Shown here: one piece after another, positions 1 through 11,232 of the stretch
How the letters are laid out: the number at the start of each line of letters is the position of its first letter
Position numbering within the stretch: position 1 is the first letter of the stretch
From: Lucinisca nassula
Lineage: Eukaryota > Mollusca > Bivalvia > Lucinida > Lucinidae
NCBI GenBank assembly: GCA_963580285.1
Contig: OY757010.1
Coordinates: 219,127,234-219,191,233 of the forward strand
DNA length: 64,000 nt
Reading direction: 5' to 3'
Made by a program: the position numbers and the translations under genes
The notes under the pieces: generated by a model
What the model was told of the DNA's origin: nothing
The model's input: only the letters and a program-made list of their open reading frames with translations
The model's database searches: none

Positions 1-34
1 TGAAATTTAAAATATGAGCAAGATTAGCATCACG

Positions 35-310
35 TGGACAGGTCCGTGAAATGAAGACCTCCCTAAACCCCACTTTATACAGAGAAAACTGGGGTTTAGG
101 GGGGTAAACATTATTTTTCTTATTATTGCTCCAAGACATAGGTTGTGGGTACTCGTTAGAACCGCCTCAATGAGGCGGTTCTAACGAGCACACACAACCT
201 CTGTTTTGAACATTTGTAGGAAAAATATCAAGGATTTTCATCAGAAAAGTAGCCATTTTGGAGATGTGAAAAAATGCACTTTGTCGTACGGGTGAGTTAT
301 CGTAATGTAA
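35..310. mobile_element. family A palindromic element
   Basis: The hairpin (about 139-205) is GTTGTGGGTACTCGTTAGAA through CCGCCTCAATGAGGCGG and back. Outer parts hold AAACCCCACTTTATACAG and a TTTTCATCAGAAAA stretch. See the full-length copy at 39,370. Confidence 0.78.
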
Positions 311-341
311 AGGAATTATGACATTTTGTTTTTATCAGCTT

Positions 342-542
342 TTAACCATTGTCCTGCTGAATAAATCAGGTTAGTCACAACCATTGTTGGATATCAGCCA
401 ATCAAATTACATCATATAGTGTACTCATTCAAAGTTGTTAACTGTGTGACAAACAGTGAAGATCCTGATCAGAAGCCATCTGATCTGGACTTTCACTGTT
501 TGCAAAGGTAGGGGTTGTCTTGATCAGTGGGATAAGGTTTAA
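342..542. mobile_element. family B element, diverged
   Basis: Both ends are recognisable (TTAACCATTGTCCTGCTG; AGTGGGATAAGGTTTAA). The hairpin core is shortened. Confidence 0.75.
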
Positions 543-599
543 CCTTATTAAGGCTTACATCCCCCTAAAGTGATTGCTGAAAACTCCAGGATGCTACTA

Positions 600-775
600 A
601 GTATTACTTGCTGTAAAATTTGAAAAGTACAATTAACTACCGGTACCTGAAGTTAAGTCTTAAAATAGCTGGATGAGTGGCAAACAGTGCATACCCAGAT
701 AGGAAGCCATATTCTGCTGTGTCTCATCTGGGTCTACACTGTTTGCCTAGGCCTGTCTGTTGGAAAACATATGGT
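600..775. mobile_element. family E element, diverged
   Basis: GCTGGATGAGTGGCAAACAG and GCCTAGGCCTGTCTGTTGG kept; the core arms have drifted. Confidence 0.7.
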
Positions 776-777
776 AA

Positions 778-1062
778 CTAGACAAAGTGCCCAGTGGGGC
801 ACGTATACCACCGGCCAGGGCCATCGCCTCAGCTGAAACAAGAACTACAAAGGGAAATAACTCTAAAAGGCCTGACCCTTTGGCCCTTATTTTCTTTACC
901 ACAATACAAGTAGTCATACTGATCATGTGTGCAAAATTTCAAGTTTCTATGTGAAGCAGTTCCTGAGATATCTTTGACACAAAATAATTGTTTACGGACA
1001 CACAGACAGACGGAAAAGACAAAAACTATATACCCCCATTGCATACTTTGTATGCCGGGAAT
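778..1062 (+). mobile_element. small rolling-circle-like element
   Basis: 5' hairpin GTGCCCAGTGGGGCAC, then GTATACCACC. Near the 3' end a CACACAGACAGACGG tract, CTATATACCCCC and a GCATACTTTGTATGC hairpin. Shares its plan, not its sequence, with the larger elements listed below. Confidence 0.55.
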
Positions 1063-1409
1063 TTGTGTAGACCCTGATCAGACAGGATCTTGACATGGAT
1101 ACAAACAAAATGGTGATATTTTAATTATTGAAGGATATATTCTCCTTATCAAGGTTATATCATTTTTATTTTCTTGTGATAAACAGGCACTTTCAGTCTC
1201 ACTGTTTTCTTCATATCACACTGAATCAGCATAATGTCCAAAAACCACGTTTTAGCATAAAATTTGCATCTGTTTTACATAAGAGTTAATGGATGAGCCA
1301 TGATGCCACAAAACATGTTTTGTTACACATGCAACATCAGCCTAGGCACCTACACAAGTCTGATCAGTAGCCACACTGTCTGCGATAAACTCTATAAATC
1401 CTTGGCATT

Positions 1410-1600
1410 CCATTAACCACCATCCTACTGAATAAATTGATTTGACACTCCCATTTCTGACGATCAGCAAATTAAATAACTTGATATAATGTAATCATTC
1501 AAATGCAATTTGGTCTGGATCTACACTGTTTCAAGTCAAATGGGCTCTTCACCCATTTGATCTGGATCTAAACTGTTGCAAAAATTGGGGATAGCTGTTA
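1410..1600. mobile_element. family B element, decayed
   Basis: TTAACCACCATCCTACTG, the AATTAAATAACTTGATAT shoulder, and a rearranged core with GATCTGGATCTA twice. Confidence 0.6.
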
Positions 1601-1809
1601 ACCCATTGTATGCTAGTGCTATATGTCTGACAAGTCTGTTTGTCATATAAGGGTGTCAGGCCTATTTTTTTGTTTTCTATTTTTGACAGAACATTCTGTT
1701 AGCAAACAGTGTAGGCCCTGATCAGATGCTGCATTCTGGGGCATCTGATCTGGGCCTGCACTGTTTGCCAAGGTACCCCTTTAGAGGTTTCCTGCATACA
1801 ATGGGTTAA
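1598..1809. mobile_element. family D element
   Basis: Complete, core in reverse orientation (GGCCCTGATCAG first). Confidence 0.82.
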
Positions 1810-1924
1810 GCATGACAAGGGTTAAAAAACCATTTAGCCTCCAGTGCCATCAGAGACTTATCACAAAGTGGCGCAACAGCTCTTTCAGTTATAGGTAAAA
1901 AAATCTGTCCCTTCCATGCGCATA

Positions 1925-2085
1925 ATTATGTGTACAAAAACAAACACATCCTCAAGTGTTCAAAATACTTAATTCTTGTCATAAACATATGTTGTAAGTA
2001 CTTGTTAGAATTGCCTCAATGAGGTGATTCTAACAAGTACCCACAACATAGGCTTCTTTCAAGAAATAAGAAAAAATATCCCAAA
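1925..2085. mobile_element. family A core
   Basis: Hairpin TACTTGTTAGAATTGCCTC and complement; outer parts decayed. Confidence 0.7.
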
Positions 2086-2173
2086 ACTATCTTCATTATT
2101 GTTCCAGATTTGCTTTTCATTCTTAACAAATGCAAACACTGATCCATGACTTAACTGGTCCCAAAACCCTTCG

Positions 2174-2386
2174 TTAACCCTTATCCCGCTGATCACAACA
2201 AACCCCTATCTTTGCAAACAGTGTAGATCCAGATCAGATGGCTTCTTGAGAAGCCATCTGATCAGGATCTACATTGTTCATCATTCAGTTTGCAAATTTG
2301 AATGAATAAATTACATAAAAAAATTTGATTGGTTGAAATGTAAATGGGTGTGGTTAGATTAATTTATGCAGCAGGATAAGGGTTAA
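2174..2386. mobile_element. family B palindromic element
   Basis: Family definition: ~210 bp, ends TTAACCCTTATCCTGCTGA and its complement, an AT-rich shoulder (AATTACATCAAGTAATTTGATTGG), and a central hairpin built on AACAGTGTAGATCCAGATCAG...GGCTTC and its near-complement. This copy is complete. Confidence 0.85.
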
Positions 2387-2854
2387 GACCTCTTTTCTCT
2401 TGGCTTGGTTCAGATGTTTGTGTAAAACCAAAATCTGTGTTTATTAGGCAAATTTATGCAGATCTGTCTGTCATCTATGAAAACTTCCAGCCATTATTTT
2501 TTTACATTTAAAATGAATGTGTCTGACAAACCACAAATTAAATGCAAATTTTGAGAGAAAATTTAGGGAGAAAACAGTTCAAAACTAAAATATATGTAAA
2601 AGGCCTCTGTCAGCACTTTCTGCATTGAAATAAAGCATAATAAATACATATTTTAATTCTAGTATCAGCAGATGTAGTTTTCCTTAAAAACAGATATTGG
2701 CATCACATTCAAATTGTGAAATAAAATGGAAACAGTTTAACAGACTGATATCATGGTTATACATGTACCCAGGCGGCTGACATTTATATGTGTACAATCT
2801 ACATAATAGTATAATATTCTCTCAAACTCTCTGCCTGTCTGACATGTTAAAAAG
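2387..2854. other. intron, nothing recognised
   Basis: AT-rich, no repeat match or exon-like frame seen. Confidence 0.6.
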
Positions 2855-3185
2855 TATGTATGATGAATGCCCCTGTAAACCCCACTTTATATAGAGAAAA
2901 ACTATGCTTTACTGGGAGTATATATTACTTTTCTTATTTCTGCTCCAAGACATAGGTTGTGGTTGGGTACTCTTTAGAACTGCCTCATTGAGGTGGTTCT
3001 AAGACATAGGTTGTGGGTACTCATTAGAACCGCCTCATTGAGACGGTTCTAATGAATACCCACAACCTATGTTTGGAGTATAAATAAGAAAAACAACAGA
3101 AATTTTCATCAGAAAAATAAACCTATTCGGAAATTGAAAGAATGCATATGGTCACACAGATGCTTTATTGTAATGATCTGGGACA
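2855..3185. mobile_element. family A element with a duplicated hairpin
   Basis: The AAGACATAGGTTGTGG start of the hairpin occurs twice (2,947 and 3,002). The first stem is half-length. Confidence 0.75.
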
Positions 3186-3433
3186 CATCACATGAATATG
3201 CATGTTCATACATATTATGTGCAAAGATTCAGATCCGCCTGCATGTGTATTCACTCAAAATTTTACACCCTTCTTTGTCTGCACCAACAAGGTCTGGGTC
3301 CACCAACATCCATATGGCACAGGGAATACTCTGATCAGACTGCACGAATGTGCAGTCTGATCAGAGTCTTCACTGTGCACACATGTTTTTAATAGCAACA
3401 TTTTGCTAGCCGCAGCTCATAATTTCACCATAC

Positions 3434-3597
3434 CTGTAAACTTGGAATGTTTGGGACTTGTGTATGAAGCAGATCAGAGGCAGCGTAGAGAGCATCATAT
3501 CTCGGCGGAGGTTTATCAAGATTGTTTGTCTGTCCCTTTGTCGGTGGTAAAGCCACCATCAGTGCTGACTTTGTTACATCTGGTATGGCATAATCAT
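3434..3597 (-). CDS. DDR: DDR exon: cytoplasmic juxtamembrane region
   Basis: A 164-bp exon, phase 1 to 0. With the G left by the membrane exon it reads DDYAIPDVTKS, then ALPPTKGQ, PPPRYDALYAASDLL and VPNIPSLQ. DDYAIPD resembles the HYAEADI / YAEPDT tyrosine motif upstream of the kinase in vertebrate receptors, and YDALY holds two more tyrosines. The acceptor is GTTTTTCAG/ATGATT and the donor TTACAG/GTATGG. The kinase domain should start in the next exon. I found none of its motifs (glycine loop, HRD, DFG) on the minus strand of 1-3433, so it probably lies beyond the left edge. Confidence 0.83.
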
Positions 3598-3617
3598 CTG
3601 AAAAACAAATAAATATA

Positions 3618-3830
3618 TTAACCCTTGTCCTGCTGAATATTCATATATGCCACACCCACTACCGATTATCAACCAATCAGATTACTTGATGCAAATTATT
3701 GCAACAAATTCACAATCTGAATGGCAAACAATGTAGATCCTGAACAGATGGCTTCGTCAGAAGCCATCTGATCTGGATCTTCATTGTTTGTAAAATAAGG
3801 CATATCCGGGCTCAGCAGGACAAGGGTTAA
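3618..3830. mobile_element. family B element, left of an inverted pair
   Basis: Complete copy. The core is in reverse orientation (GATCCTGAACAG first). Confidence 0.85.
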
Positions 3831-4043
3831 GCCAAAAATGTCCTGCTGAGCCCGAATATGTCTTATCCTTCAAACAATGTAGATCCAGATCAGATGGCTT
3901 CTGAAGAAGCCATCTGATCGGGATCTTCACTGTTTGTCATTCAGTTTAAGACTTTGTTGCAATGATTTGCATCAAGTAATCTGATTGGTTGATAAGCAGT
4001 AGTGGGTGTGGCATATTTAAATATTCAGCAGGTCAAGGGTTAA
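3831..4043. mobile_element. family B element, right of an inverted pair
   Basis: Abuts the previous copy with about 8 bp between (CAAAAATG) and runs in the opposite orientation, so the pair forms a ~420-bp palindrome. Confidence 0.85.
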
Positions 4044-4094
4044 GTTTTTATATGAATAAGGACAAAAAGATTAATCAGGGTGTAGAATAAACAT

Positions 4095-4921
4095 GTATTT
4101 TCTATTCCTTTGGAATCATTTTGAAATTATTTGAAGGTCATTGATGACGCCTAATTGGCCAAAACTAGTTAATCTGGCCCACAAAAGCTTGTACTGTACC
4201 TGTAAATGGTATTCCATGCTTTCAAAAGATAAACCTTTTCAGAACATATCAGTACAGTAGCATTTTGAAATTTTTGTTAATTTTGCTACCTATTGTTGTT
4301 CTGTGTTGCACTGCAGACCAAGATCAGAGTGGTATTCACTAGTCAGAAGTATTAAATTACTAAAATAATTACAACCTGTAAAAAACCTTTCTCCTGAGAT
4401 ATGTCTACAGACTGCTTGCAGAGTGTTGATCAAGTCCAGTTTTTCGGTATAAGGCTTTACATCATAGTGTAGATTATATTTTCTTGTCCTTTGGGATCAT
4501 TGATTCCATTGTGGAATTTTGAAAATATCTGAGGGTCACTGATGAGGCCTAATTGGCCGAAACTAGCTAGTCTGGCCCAGAAAACATGTACACTCCATAT
4601 TTTTCACTTCTGTGGTGTATTCCTTGCTTCCAAAGGATAACCCTTTTATAGAACATATTTAACTTCACTACAGCTGGTGTGTGGGAATGTGTGGCAGCGG
4701 TAAAACGTCTCCCTGCCCTACATCATAGTGTAGATTATATTTTCTTGTCCTTTGGGATCAGTGATTCCATTGTGGAATTTTGAAAATATCTGAGGGTCAC
4801 TGATGAGGCCTAATTGGCCGAAACTAGCTAGTCTGGCCCAGAAAACATGTACACTCCATATTTTTCACTTCTGTGGTGTATTCCTGGCTTCCAAAGGATA
4901 ACCCTTTTATAGAACATATTT
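4095..4921 (+). repeat. ~200-bp segment in three copies
   Basis: Two near-identical copies (4,459-4,660 and 4,720-4,921; ACATCATAGTGTAGATTATA to TATAGAACATATT) with 59 bp between, plus an older diverged copy at about 4,095-4,258. They share GGCCTAATTGGCCGAAACTAG. A fragment recurs at 23,808. Confidence 0.85.
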
Positions 4922-5451
4922 ATACAATCAACAGAAATTTTGGCAAATCATAATTGTTCACAATTGTTCAAAAGTCATTTATGTTGCAATTCTGTTGCTT
5001 TTTTCTTGCTTTTACAACATCCTAGTAATTTCTGACGGCTCTGGATGAATATGTAACTAACTATTTTACTTTATAAAGAAATTTTATTTAACAGATAAAA
5101 TTCTTTATTTTGATTTCAGGACAATTTCATCCAGGTACAATGAATACATTGTTCACAATGCAAAATATGATTACTATCAGAGCTGTGATAAGCGGAAATA
5201 TGTCTCCAGACAAATGCACACACCATAAACTCAGATCAGCCTATGCAAAGGCTGATCTGAGTCTTTGTTGCATGCCACACGAATATCCCTGACCTAATTT
5301 AACTTTTGCCATGCAGCCATTGAAGACTCTGATACAACTGAACAGGTATGCAGACTGATCAGAACATTCACTAAACAAACACATCCCAAGACATATTTTG
5401 CTTGTTGGCAATCATATATGTAAAAAGTGACATCATCACACTAACAAGTCT

Positions 5452-5650
5452 GTGTAAGCCCCAGTTTATATGGAGTAAAGTTAGATTTACGGGGTAAAAG
5501 TTATTTAGCTTATCTTGCTCAAAAAACATAGGTAGTGGGTACTTGTCAGAACTGCTTCAGAAGCAGTTCTAAAAAGTGCCCCCCAATCTACTATGTTTGG
5601 ACATGAAAGACACCATTTATAAGCACCATGGATGTGTTATCATAATGTTG
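5452..5650. mobile_element. family A element
   Basis: GTACTTGTCAGAACTGCTTC hairpin with a shortened tip. Confidence 0.7.
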
Positions 5651-5783
5651 TGATATTTTTTTCATGCAAGGAATGTGAGGGTCGTTAGTCTACTGTGAAC
5701 TTCATACAGTGCACATGTTCAGAAACTGTGGGGAAATTAACATGTGACATCCAGCCTACTTTTTGTGAATTGTTTCATAATAG

Positions 5784-6080
5784 TTTTGTTTGATTTGAGG
5801 TTTAACATCCCCATCAACACTGTTAAGGTCATTTTGGAGACCCTGCTTCCAATTTTGTGGGACTTTTACCCGACATTGAGATGAAATGACATCCCAAGCC
5901 CTGTCGCCCAATGAAACCAATAGGGTTTATTAGCATGGACGGTCCGCCTCGCACCACGGTTCCTGGACAGGCTTAGTCCTCTAAGCAGTTTACCAGTACT
6001 AGTGTGCGGGCCGGATTCCGCTCTGCGTGGAAGCATCATGCAGCCCATATATTTCTTCAAGCCCCTATGGGCGGTGGCCG
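5784..6080 (-). mobile_element. SINE-like retroposon (F family), 13-bp target duplication
   Basis: Family definition: a ~300-bp element whose 5' end is GGCCCCCGCCCATCGGGGCT and whose 3' end is GACGTTAAACCTCAAATC followed by (AAAC)n. This copy is flanked by perfect TGTTTCATAATAG repeats (5,771-5,783 and 6,081-6,093). The variable-length duplications of 8-14 bp and the simple tail point to LINE-driven retroposition. I see no convincing tRNA, 5S or 7SL head. Confidence 0.85.
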
Positions 6081-6206
6081 TGTTTCATAATAGGTTTCCT
6101 CTATTAATACTAATGTATAAAATAAAGATATGACAGATAATGGCACTGTGTATGAGCATTCAAAGAATGATTCATGTACCATGAATATTTAGGAAGATGG
6201 AAGCCC

Positions 6207-6457
6207 TGTCATAGATATGTCAAAGTAAAAATCTGTCTGCTATGACAGTATTTGAAATGTACTTTCAACTCACATCACGTTCAATGTTTATGAATACACC
6301 ATGCACCTATCACTGTTTTCTCTCAGACTGGGGATGGCAGGAATACACCCATAGAGAATTAGATAAAAAAAAAGGGGGTTGTCTAATTTCCTGCCCATAT
6401 GTCACCAACTTGGGCCCAAAATAAGACACTTCTTTCTATGACAGGGTTATGAGAGGC
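6207..6457. mobile_element. short inverted-repeat element
   Basis: The ends GCCCTGTCATAG and CTATGACAGGG are complementary, and the interior has further weak inverted matches. The borders are approximate. Confidence 0.5.
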
Positions 6458-6701
6458 ATGAGACAGGGTCTAAAAATGAAGAAATGTGATTAAGCATGCA
6501 TGCTAAACATGGACGGTGCTAATGCAAATGAGATCTATGTATACCTGACCACGGAGCCTCATAATTATTCATGAGACTCACACTTGCTCTATTGACAATG
6601 ACTGAACTCCTTACTGGGGGCTGAGTATATCTCCTGTTGTTGTTTTTCTTGTCTAAAATCATAAAAATACTGATTTGTGGGGCTTCTGAGTCCTGACTTA
6701 A

Positions 6702-7249
6702 AGGTGCATTATTGAGCTACCGGGTCTCAATTTTTTTTTCTGGTTTTTATCTTCAATGCATACTCCTTTGTCATTTGTACACTTTTGGAGCCAAATTATA
6801 CAGCTTCAGAACTTTGTGAAAATGGTCGTTTTCATTCGTGTTTACCCTTCGCTCTGAACATGTGTTCGGAATTTCTGTTCTAAAAATAAATCTGTCACTT
6901 TACACATACATGGCGACAGTATCGTCTCTGAGTGTAGTTACTTATGGCATGGTATTCAGCGTCATATTTTTTTCGATTCAGGCATGGCCTAAGCAAACAA
7001 GGCCAAAAATGAACCTCGTATAACGTCATATATGGGGATTCTATTTTTGTCACAAACTAAAAATAGATCTAACTAGTGTTCGAAACCTAGTTAGGGAATC
7101 CCTCTCAAACTCGTTTACCTGTCATCATAATTGTTCGCATTTTTGCATAAAATGCATTCATTAAATTTTGTATTGTTTTAAAGAAAAATACCGGCTATAT
7201 GTATTTTATTTTTGGAAGCATTTTTTCCGGATAGCTCAATAATGCACCT
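6702..7249. mobile_element. TTAA-flanked MITE (piggyBac-type target)
   Basis: Terminal inverted repeats start AGGTGCATTATTGAGCTA on both ends (~22 bp), with TTAA directly outside each end (6,698-6,701 and 7,250-7,253). TTAA duplication is the signature of the piggyBac superfamily. No transposase frame; a 548-bp non-autonomous element. Confidence 0.82.
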
Positions 7250-7315
7250 TTAAAGCCATTTATAGCTGTATCATGCAACTCCCACTACCCCACCCCCACC
7301 CAAAATGCCACAAAT

Positions 7316-7476
7316 ATGTATGTATGTGTTTGGGTTTTATGTCACACCAACAGCTGAGGTCATACAGAGATGCGACCTTGGTTTAAAGACTCATTTGAAA
7401 GTCTGGAGAAGCCCGGCATTGAACCCTCAACGCCCAGTTTATGAGGCAAGTAGCTTAACCACTACATCATGGAGGC
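7316..7476 (-). mobile_element. tRNA-derived SINE, MIR-like layout
   Basis: On the minus strand, ATGTAGTGGTTAAGCTACTTG (A-box region) and GGTTCAATGCC (7,415-7,425, B box) start the element. The body extends to about 7,316. Confidence 0.65.
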
Positions 7477-7596
7477 TTCAATACGTAAAGCTAAGATTGT
7501 GGAAATATACATCAGATGGTAATTTATCTCATTCACCCTAAATATTAGGACACATCACTCTCTACCATATTTGGTCTAAAATTTGTATAATTAACC

Positions 7597-7735
7597 ACCC
7601 GATGTTGTGTCTTAAATAAGCAGGATGAGTGGCAAACAGTATAAACCCTGATGAGATGCCACATTCTGTGGCATCTCATCTGGGTTTACATTGTTTGCTC
7701 AGGCCTGTCTGTCTGAATACATTAATTCAGTAAAT
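7597..7735. mobile_element. family E palindromic element
   Basis: Family definition: ACCCGATGTTGTGTCTTAAA end, GGATGAGTGGCAAACAGT shoulder, core CCCTGATGAGATGCCAC...GTGGCATCTCATCTGGG, and GGCCTGTCTGTC on the other side. Confidence 0.8.
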
Positions 7736-7834
7736 ATGCACATAGAAATGGACTGGTTCAAGTCGTAGATCCCGATAAACAGTAACAAGGATTATTACGG
7801 CATAATTTTATTGGTTATCCTGTATCTTGTTGAA

Positions 7835-7909
7835 AACATACACTGTGGTCGCCTCAGTGAGGCGGTTCTATCAGGCACCCACAACTTATGTTTTTATGGA
7901 AAAATGAAA

Positions 7910-7911
<2 letters not shown>
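7835..7911. mobile_element. family A fragment
   Basis: GTCGCCTCAGTGAGGCGG tip and one arm. Confidence 0.65.
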
Positions 7912-7945
<34 letters not shown>

Positions 7946-8566
7946 GACAGCGCATGTGAAATATGAAAGCTCTACCATTTACCAATCAAAAGTTACGGCC
8001 AATGTTAAAATTATTAAAAAGTAAGTCAAATGCCAAGGTCAAGGTCATGAGGTCAAAAATTATAGTACCAATAGAAAGGGCTTGTGACAAGGAATGCACA
8101 TGTGAAATATGAAAGCTCTATCAGTTACCAATCAAAAGTTATAGCCAATGTTAAAGTTTTTAAAAAGGAGGTCAAAAGTAGGTCAAATCTCAAGGTCACA
8201 AGGTCAAAAATTATAGTACCAATAGAAAGGTCTTGCGACAAGGAATGCACATGTGAAATATTAAAGCTCTATCAGTTACTAATCAAAAGTTATAGCCAAT
8301 GTTGAAGTTTTTAAAAAGGAGGTCAAAAGTAGGTCAAATCTCAAGGTGAAGGTCACGAGGTCAAAATTTATGGTACCTCTTGAAAGGTCTTGTGACAAGG
8401 AATGCACATGTGAAGTATGAAAGCTGTACCACTTACCATTCAAAAGTTATGCCCAATGTTAAAGTTTTTGCAGACGGACAAACGGACAAACAGACAAACG
8501 GACAAACAGACGGACAGACCAAAAACTATATGCCCCCCAGAATCTTAGATTCTGGGGGCATAAAAA
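7912..8566 (+). mobile_element. tandem-repeat rolling-circle-like element
   Basis: 5' hairpin TGTGTTTGTGAAACACA, then ATGCCCCCGG. Four ~130-155-bp units follow (CATGTGAAATATGAAAGCTC, AATCAAAAGTTATAGCC, AAGGTCA half-sites). Then a GACGGACAAACGGACAAAC tract and a 3' end with an AGAATCTTAGATTCT hairpin and GGGGGCATAAAAAA, complementary to the 5' ATGCCCCC. Confidence 0.7.
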
Positions 8567-8654
8567 ATCCTCTAATTATCCCGGTTACTCCCTCTAATCT
8601 GGAGCTGCTCAACAAGATGAAATTTTCTCCCAAGTATATCATATTTACCATATG

Positions 8655-8787
8655 TTTTCGGACAGACAGGCCTGGGCAAACAGTGCAGACCCAGATGAGA
8701 TGCCACAATACGTGGCATCTCATCAGGGTCTACAATGTTTGCCACTCATCCCGCTATTTTAGACACAACATTGGGTAGTAAATTGTA
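8655..8787. mobile_element. family E element, inverted relative to the 7,597 copy
   Basis: Complete. The pair encloses the tandem-repeat element at 7,912-8,566. Confidence 0.8.
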
Positions 8788-8999
8788 CTTATTCAAATTT
8801 TAGAACAAGTATGGTAAGGAGTTGAGGTGGCCACATATTTAGGGTAAATACGATATCTCTTAATGCTCCCTGTAAAATGATCCTCTAGCTATGAAATGTT
8901 TTCTAAGAATTGGTCAACAAGCTGTAAAGCGGATTATAAAAGATGACATTTCCAGAAAAATGAACTGTTCAAACCAGCATGAGATGAGAAATAGCTATG

Positions 9000-9088
9000 G
9001 CCTGGATAGCTCAGGGGTATGTCCCTTGCTTGACACTGCTGCGACCCTGGTTAAATTCTGAGTTTGCATGTGGCAGGGTAATTGTCTC
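9000..9088 (+). mobile_element. decayed tRNA-derived SINE head
   Basis: GGATAGCTCAGGGGTATGTC and the B-box-like GGTTAAATTCT in tRNA spacing. It ends at the target duplication of the next SINE-like insertion. Confidence 0.45.
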
Positions 9089-9101
9089 TGTCCTAGGTTG
9101 G

Positions 9102-9401
9102 TTTGTTTGTTTGATTTGATGTTTAACGTCCCCATCAACACTGTAAAGGTCATTTTGGAGACGTTGCTTAAAAATTTTGTGGGACTTTTACCCAACATTG
9201 AGATGAAATGACATCTCAAGCCCTGTCCCCCAATGAAACCAATAGGGTTTATAAGCATGGACGGGCCGACTCGCACAGCTTTGCCTGGGCAGGCTTAGAT
9301 CCTCTAAGGGGTTTATCAGTACTCGTGTGCGGGTTGGTTTCAGCTCTGCATGGAAGCATCATGCAGCCCATATATTTCATCAAGCACCGATGGGCAGGGG
9401 T
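9102..9401 (-). mobile_element. SINE-like F copy, 13-bp target duplication
   Basis: Flanked by TGTCCTAGGTTGG at 9,089-9,101 and 9,402-9,414. Full length. Confidence 0.85.
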
Positions 9402-9556
9402 TGTCCTAGGTTGGTGGTTTTCTCCAGGTATTCTGGTTTTCACCACCACCCCAGACGATAACAGCAACATCCATGCCTTTGAGAATATTTAAATAATTTT
9501 GCATGAGCTTTTGGTGTAATCAAAGGTTTGTTTGTTTTTGATTGTTTGTTAGGAGT

Positions 9557-9765
9557 TTAACCCATTGTAGGCGGGAAACCCCTAAAGAGGTACCTTGGCA
9601 AACAGTGCAGGCCCAGAACGCAGCAACTGATCAGAGCCTGTACTATTTGCAAACAGAATTTTCCATCAAAAATAGAATAAGAACAAAAAAATACGCCTAC
9701 CACCCCTTATATGACAAATGGACTTGTCCAATATATAGCAATGGAAGAGTCCATACAATGGGTAA
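9557..9765. mobile_element. family D element
   Basis: Ends present. The core arm is shortened (GCAGCAACTGATCAGAGCC). Confidence 0.75.
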
Positions 9766-9915
9766 AGGCCCTTGCCAACACTCTTTAGGTCATATTGTTT
9801 AACTGGTCAGTTGACCTAACCACTCTTATCCCAGGCAGGCTTATAGCAAGTGGCTTACCAATACAGTACATATTGTTTCACCAAAAACTAAACAAAGTTT
9901 AAACTTGTAACTCAC

Positions 9916-10218
9916 CATGATTGCAGTCCCTTTCTGACCCAACGTCGTCCACAGCTACACCGCTATAAAGGTGGCCATTCAACACCTTCCCATTGGATGA
10001 ACCTCGTAGACTCAGTGTAGCATGATTATCAGAAATGTTCGATTTAATATTGTCCCGCTTCTGACTGTTTTTCTTTCTCTTGTGTCGAAAAATGATGAAA
10101 ATCACCACAGCAATGAGAATCGTGAGGAGAGCCGCTAGTGACCCAATGATTACACCGATCATGTCTATTTTGGGCGAGGTTTCATTGGGCTTTTCCGCAG
10201 GCTGGTTCTGCTCATCAT
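9916..10218 (-). CDS. DDR: DDR exon: transmembrane segment and cytoplasmic start
   Basis: A 303-bp exon (phase 1 to 1). It opens with DDEQNQPAEKPNETSPKID, where NET is a possible N-glycosylation site. The membrane helix runs MIGVIIGSLAALLTI to VVIFIIF, with a small-residue face (G..G.L..LL) of the kind seen in receptor helices that dimerise. A basic stop-transfer run RHKRKKNSQKR follows, then a serine-rich cytoplasmic stretch (ATLSLRGSS, GHLYSGVAVDD). The acceptor is GATATTTATAG/ATGATG and the donor CATG/GTGAGT. The protein is therefore type I, kinase side inward. Confidence 0.88.
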
Positions 10219-10876
10219 CTATAAATATCAACAATTGACAATATATTTCTATCCATACCATTTCAATCATAAACAGAAAAACATTTGAGCCAGTTTATGA
10301 GGAAGGGAACTTGTCAAATAGCAGCAAAGGCTCAGGCAAGATTGCATTAAAGCGCATACTCACCTGCCTTTGCGGCTTGTAAACATACATGTATAGAGGA
10401 GACCCTAGTTCTTTTTTTTGTTTTGTTTGGTTTTGTTTTGTTTTACAGCCCTTTCAAAATTATTTCACTTTTTCAAGCCGATCGTTAATCAGAGGTGGGC
10501 AAAAACTGGAGAGCCCAGAGAAAAACCACTTGACCTTCCATTGCAGAACTTTGCGTCTGGCTTCACATTAAATGTGAATAATCTGCGTGGCAGACCATTC
10601 ACATGAAATGTCAAGCCTTAATTCTCTGGATGATACTAATGACAAAAATTCTGCCAAAGGCTCTTTTGTGCCTCTGGTGGTGCAAAGTTAGGTGAACCAT
10701 GAAATGTATGTCAAGGATGCTTGCATTAAAGTTGTCATCTCTAGATGCAAGTATTAATGAAGTTCTTATAGGTGAATCTAGGTTGGCATAAATGATGAGG
10801 ATTGCCAAGCGAACAAACAGAAAACCAGACTCGTGTTTCACGCCACAAAGATATACATTAGATTGCCATCTGCTCT
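10219..10876. other. intron, nothing recognised
   Basis: Contains a T-rich (TTTTG)n tract at 10,410-10,445. A 76-codon minus-strand frame at 10,611-10,841 has no recognisable domain. Confidence 0.6.
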
Positions 10877-10890
10877 ACAAATTTTCTTGG

Positions 10891-11191
10891 TTTGTTTGTT
10901 TGTTTGATTTGAGGTTTAACGTCCCTGTCAACACTGTATAGGTCATTTTGGAGATGTTGCTTCCAAGTTTGTGGGATTTTTACCCGACATTGAGATAAAA
11001 TGATATCTCAATTGTCACCCAATGAAACCAATACGGTTTATACACATGGACGGTCTGACTCGCACCGCTTTACCTGAGCAGGCTTAGATCGTCTGAGCAG
11101 TTTACCAGTACTCGTGTGCAGTCGGTTTCAGCTCTGCATGGAAGCATCATGCAGCCCATTTATTTTTTCAAGCCCCGATGGGCGGGGGCCG
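10891..11191 (-). mobile_element. SINE-like F copy, 14-bp target duplication
   Basis: Flanks are ACAAATTTTCTTGG and ACAAGTTTTCTTGG (one mismatch). It sits in the intron between the DDR stalk and membrane exons. Confidence 0.85.
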
Positions 11192-11232
11192 ACAAGTTTT
11201 CTTGGTGTTATTAGTGTAAACAGATACTCGCC

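Noticed and set aside
1..3433. DDR kinase-domain exons
   Set aside because: No glycine-loop, HRD or DFG segment with splice borders was found on the minus strand; the stretch is filled by short elements.
10611..10841. A 76-codon minus-strand frame as an extra DDR exon between the membrane and stalk exons
   Set aside because: Exon phases already match without it, and it has no suitable splice borders or family similarity.
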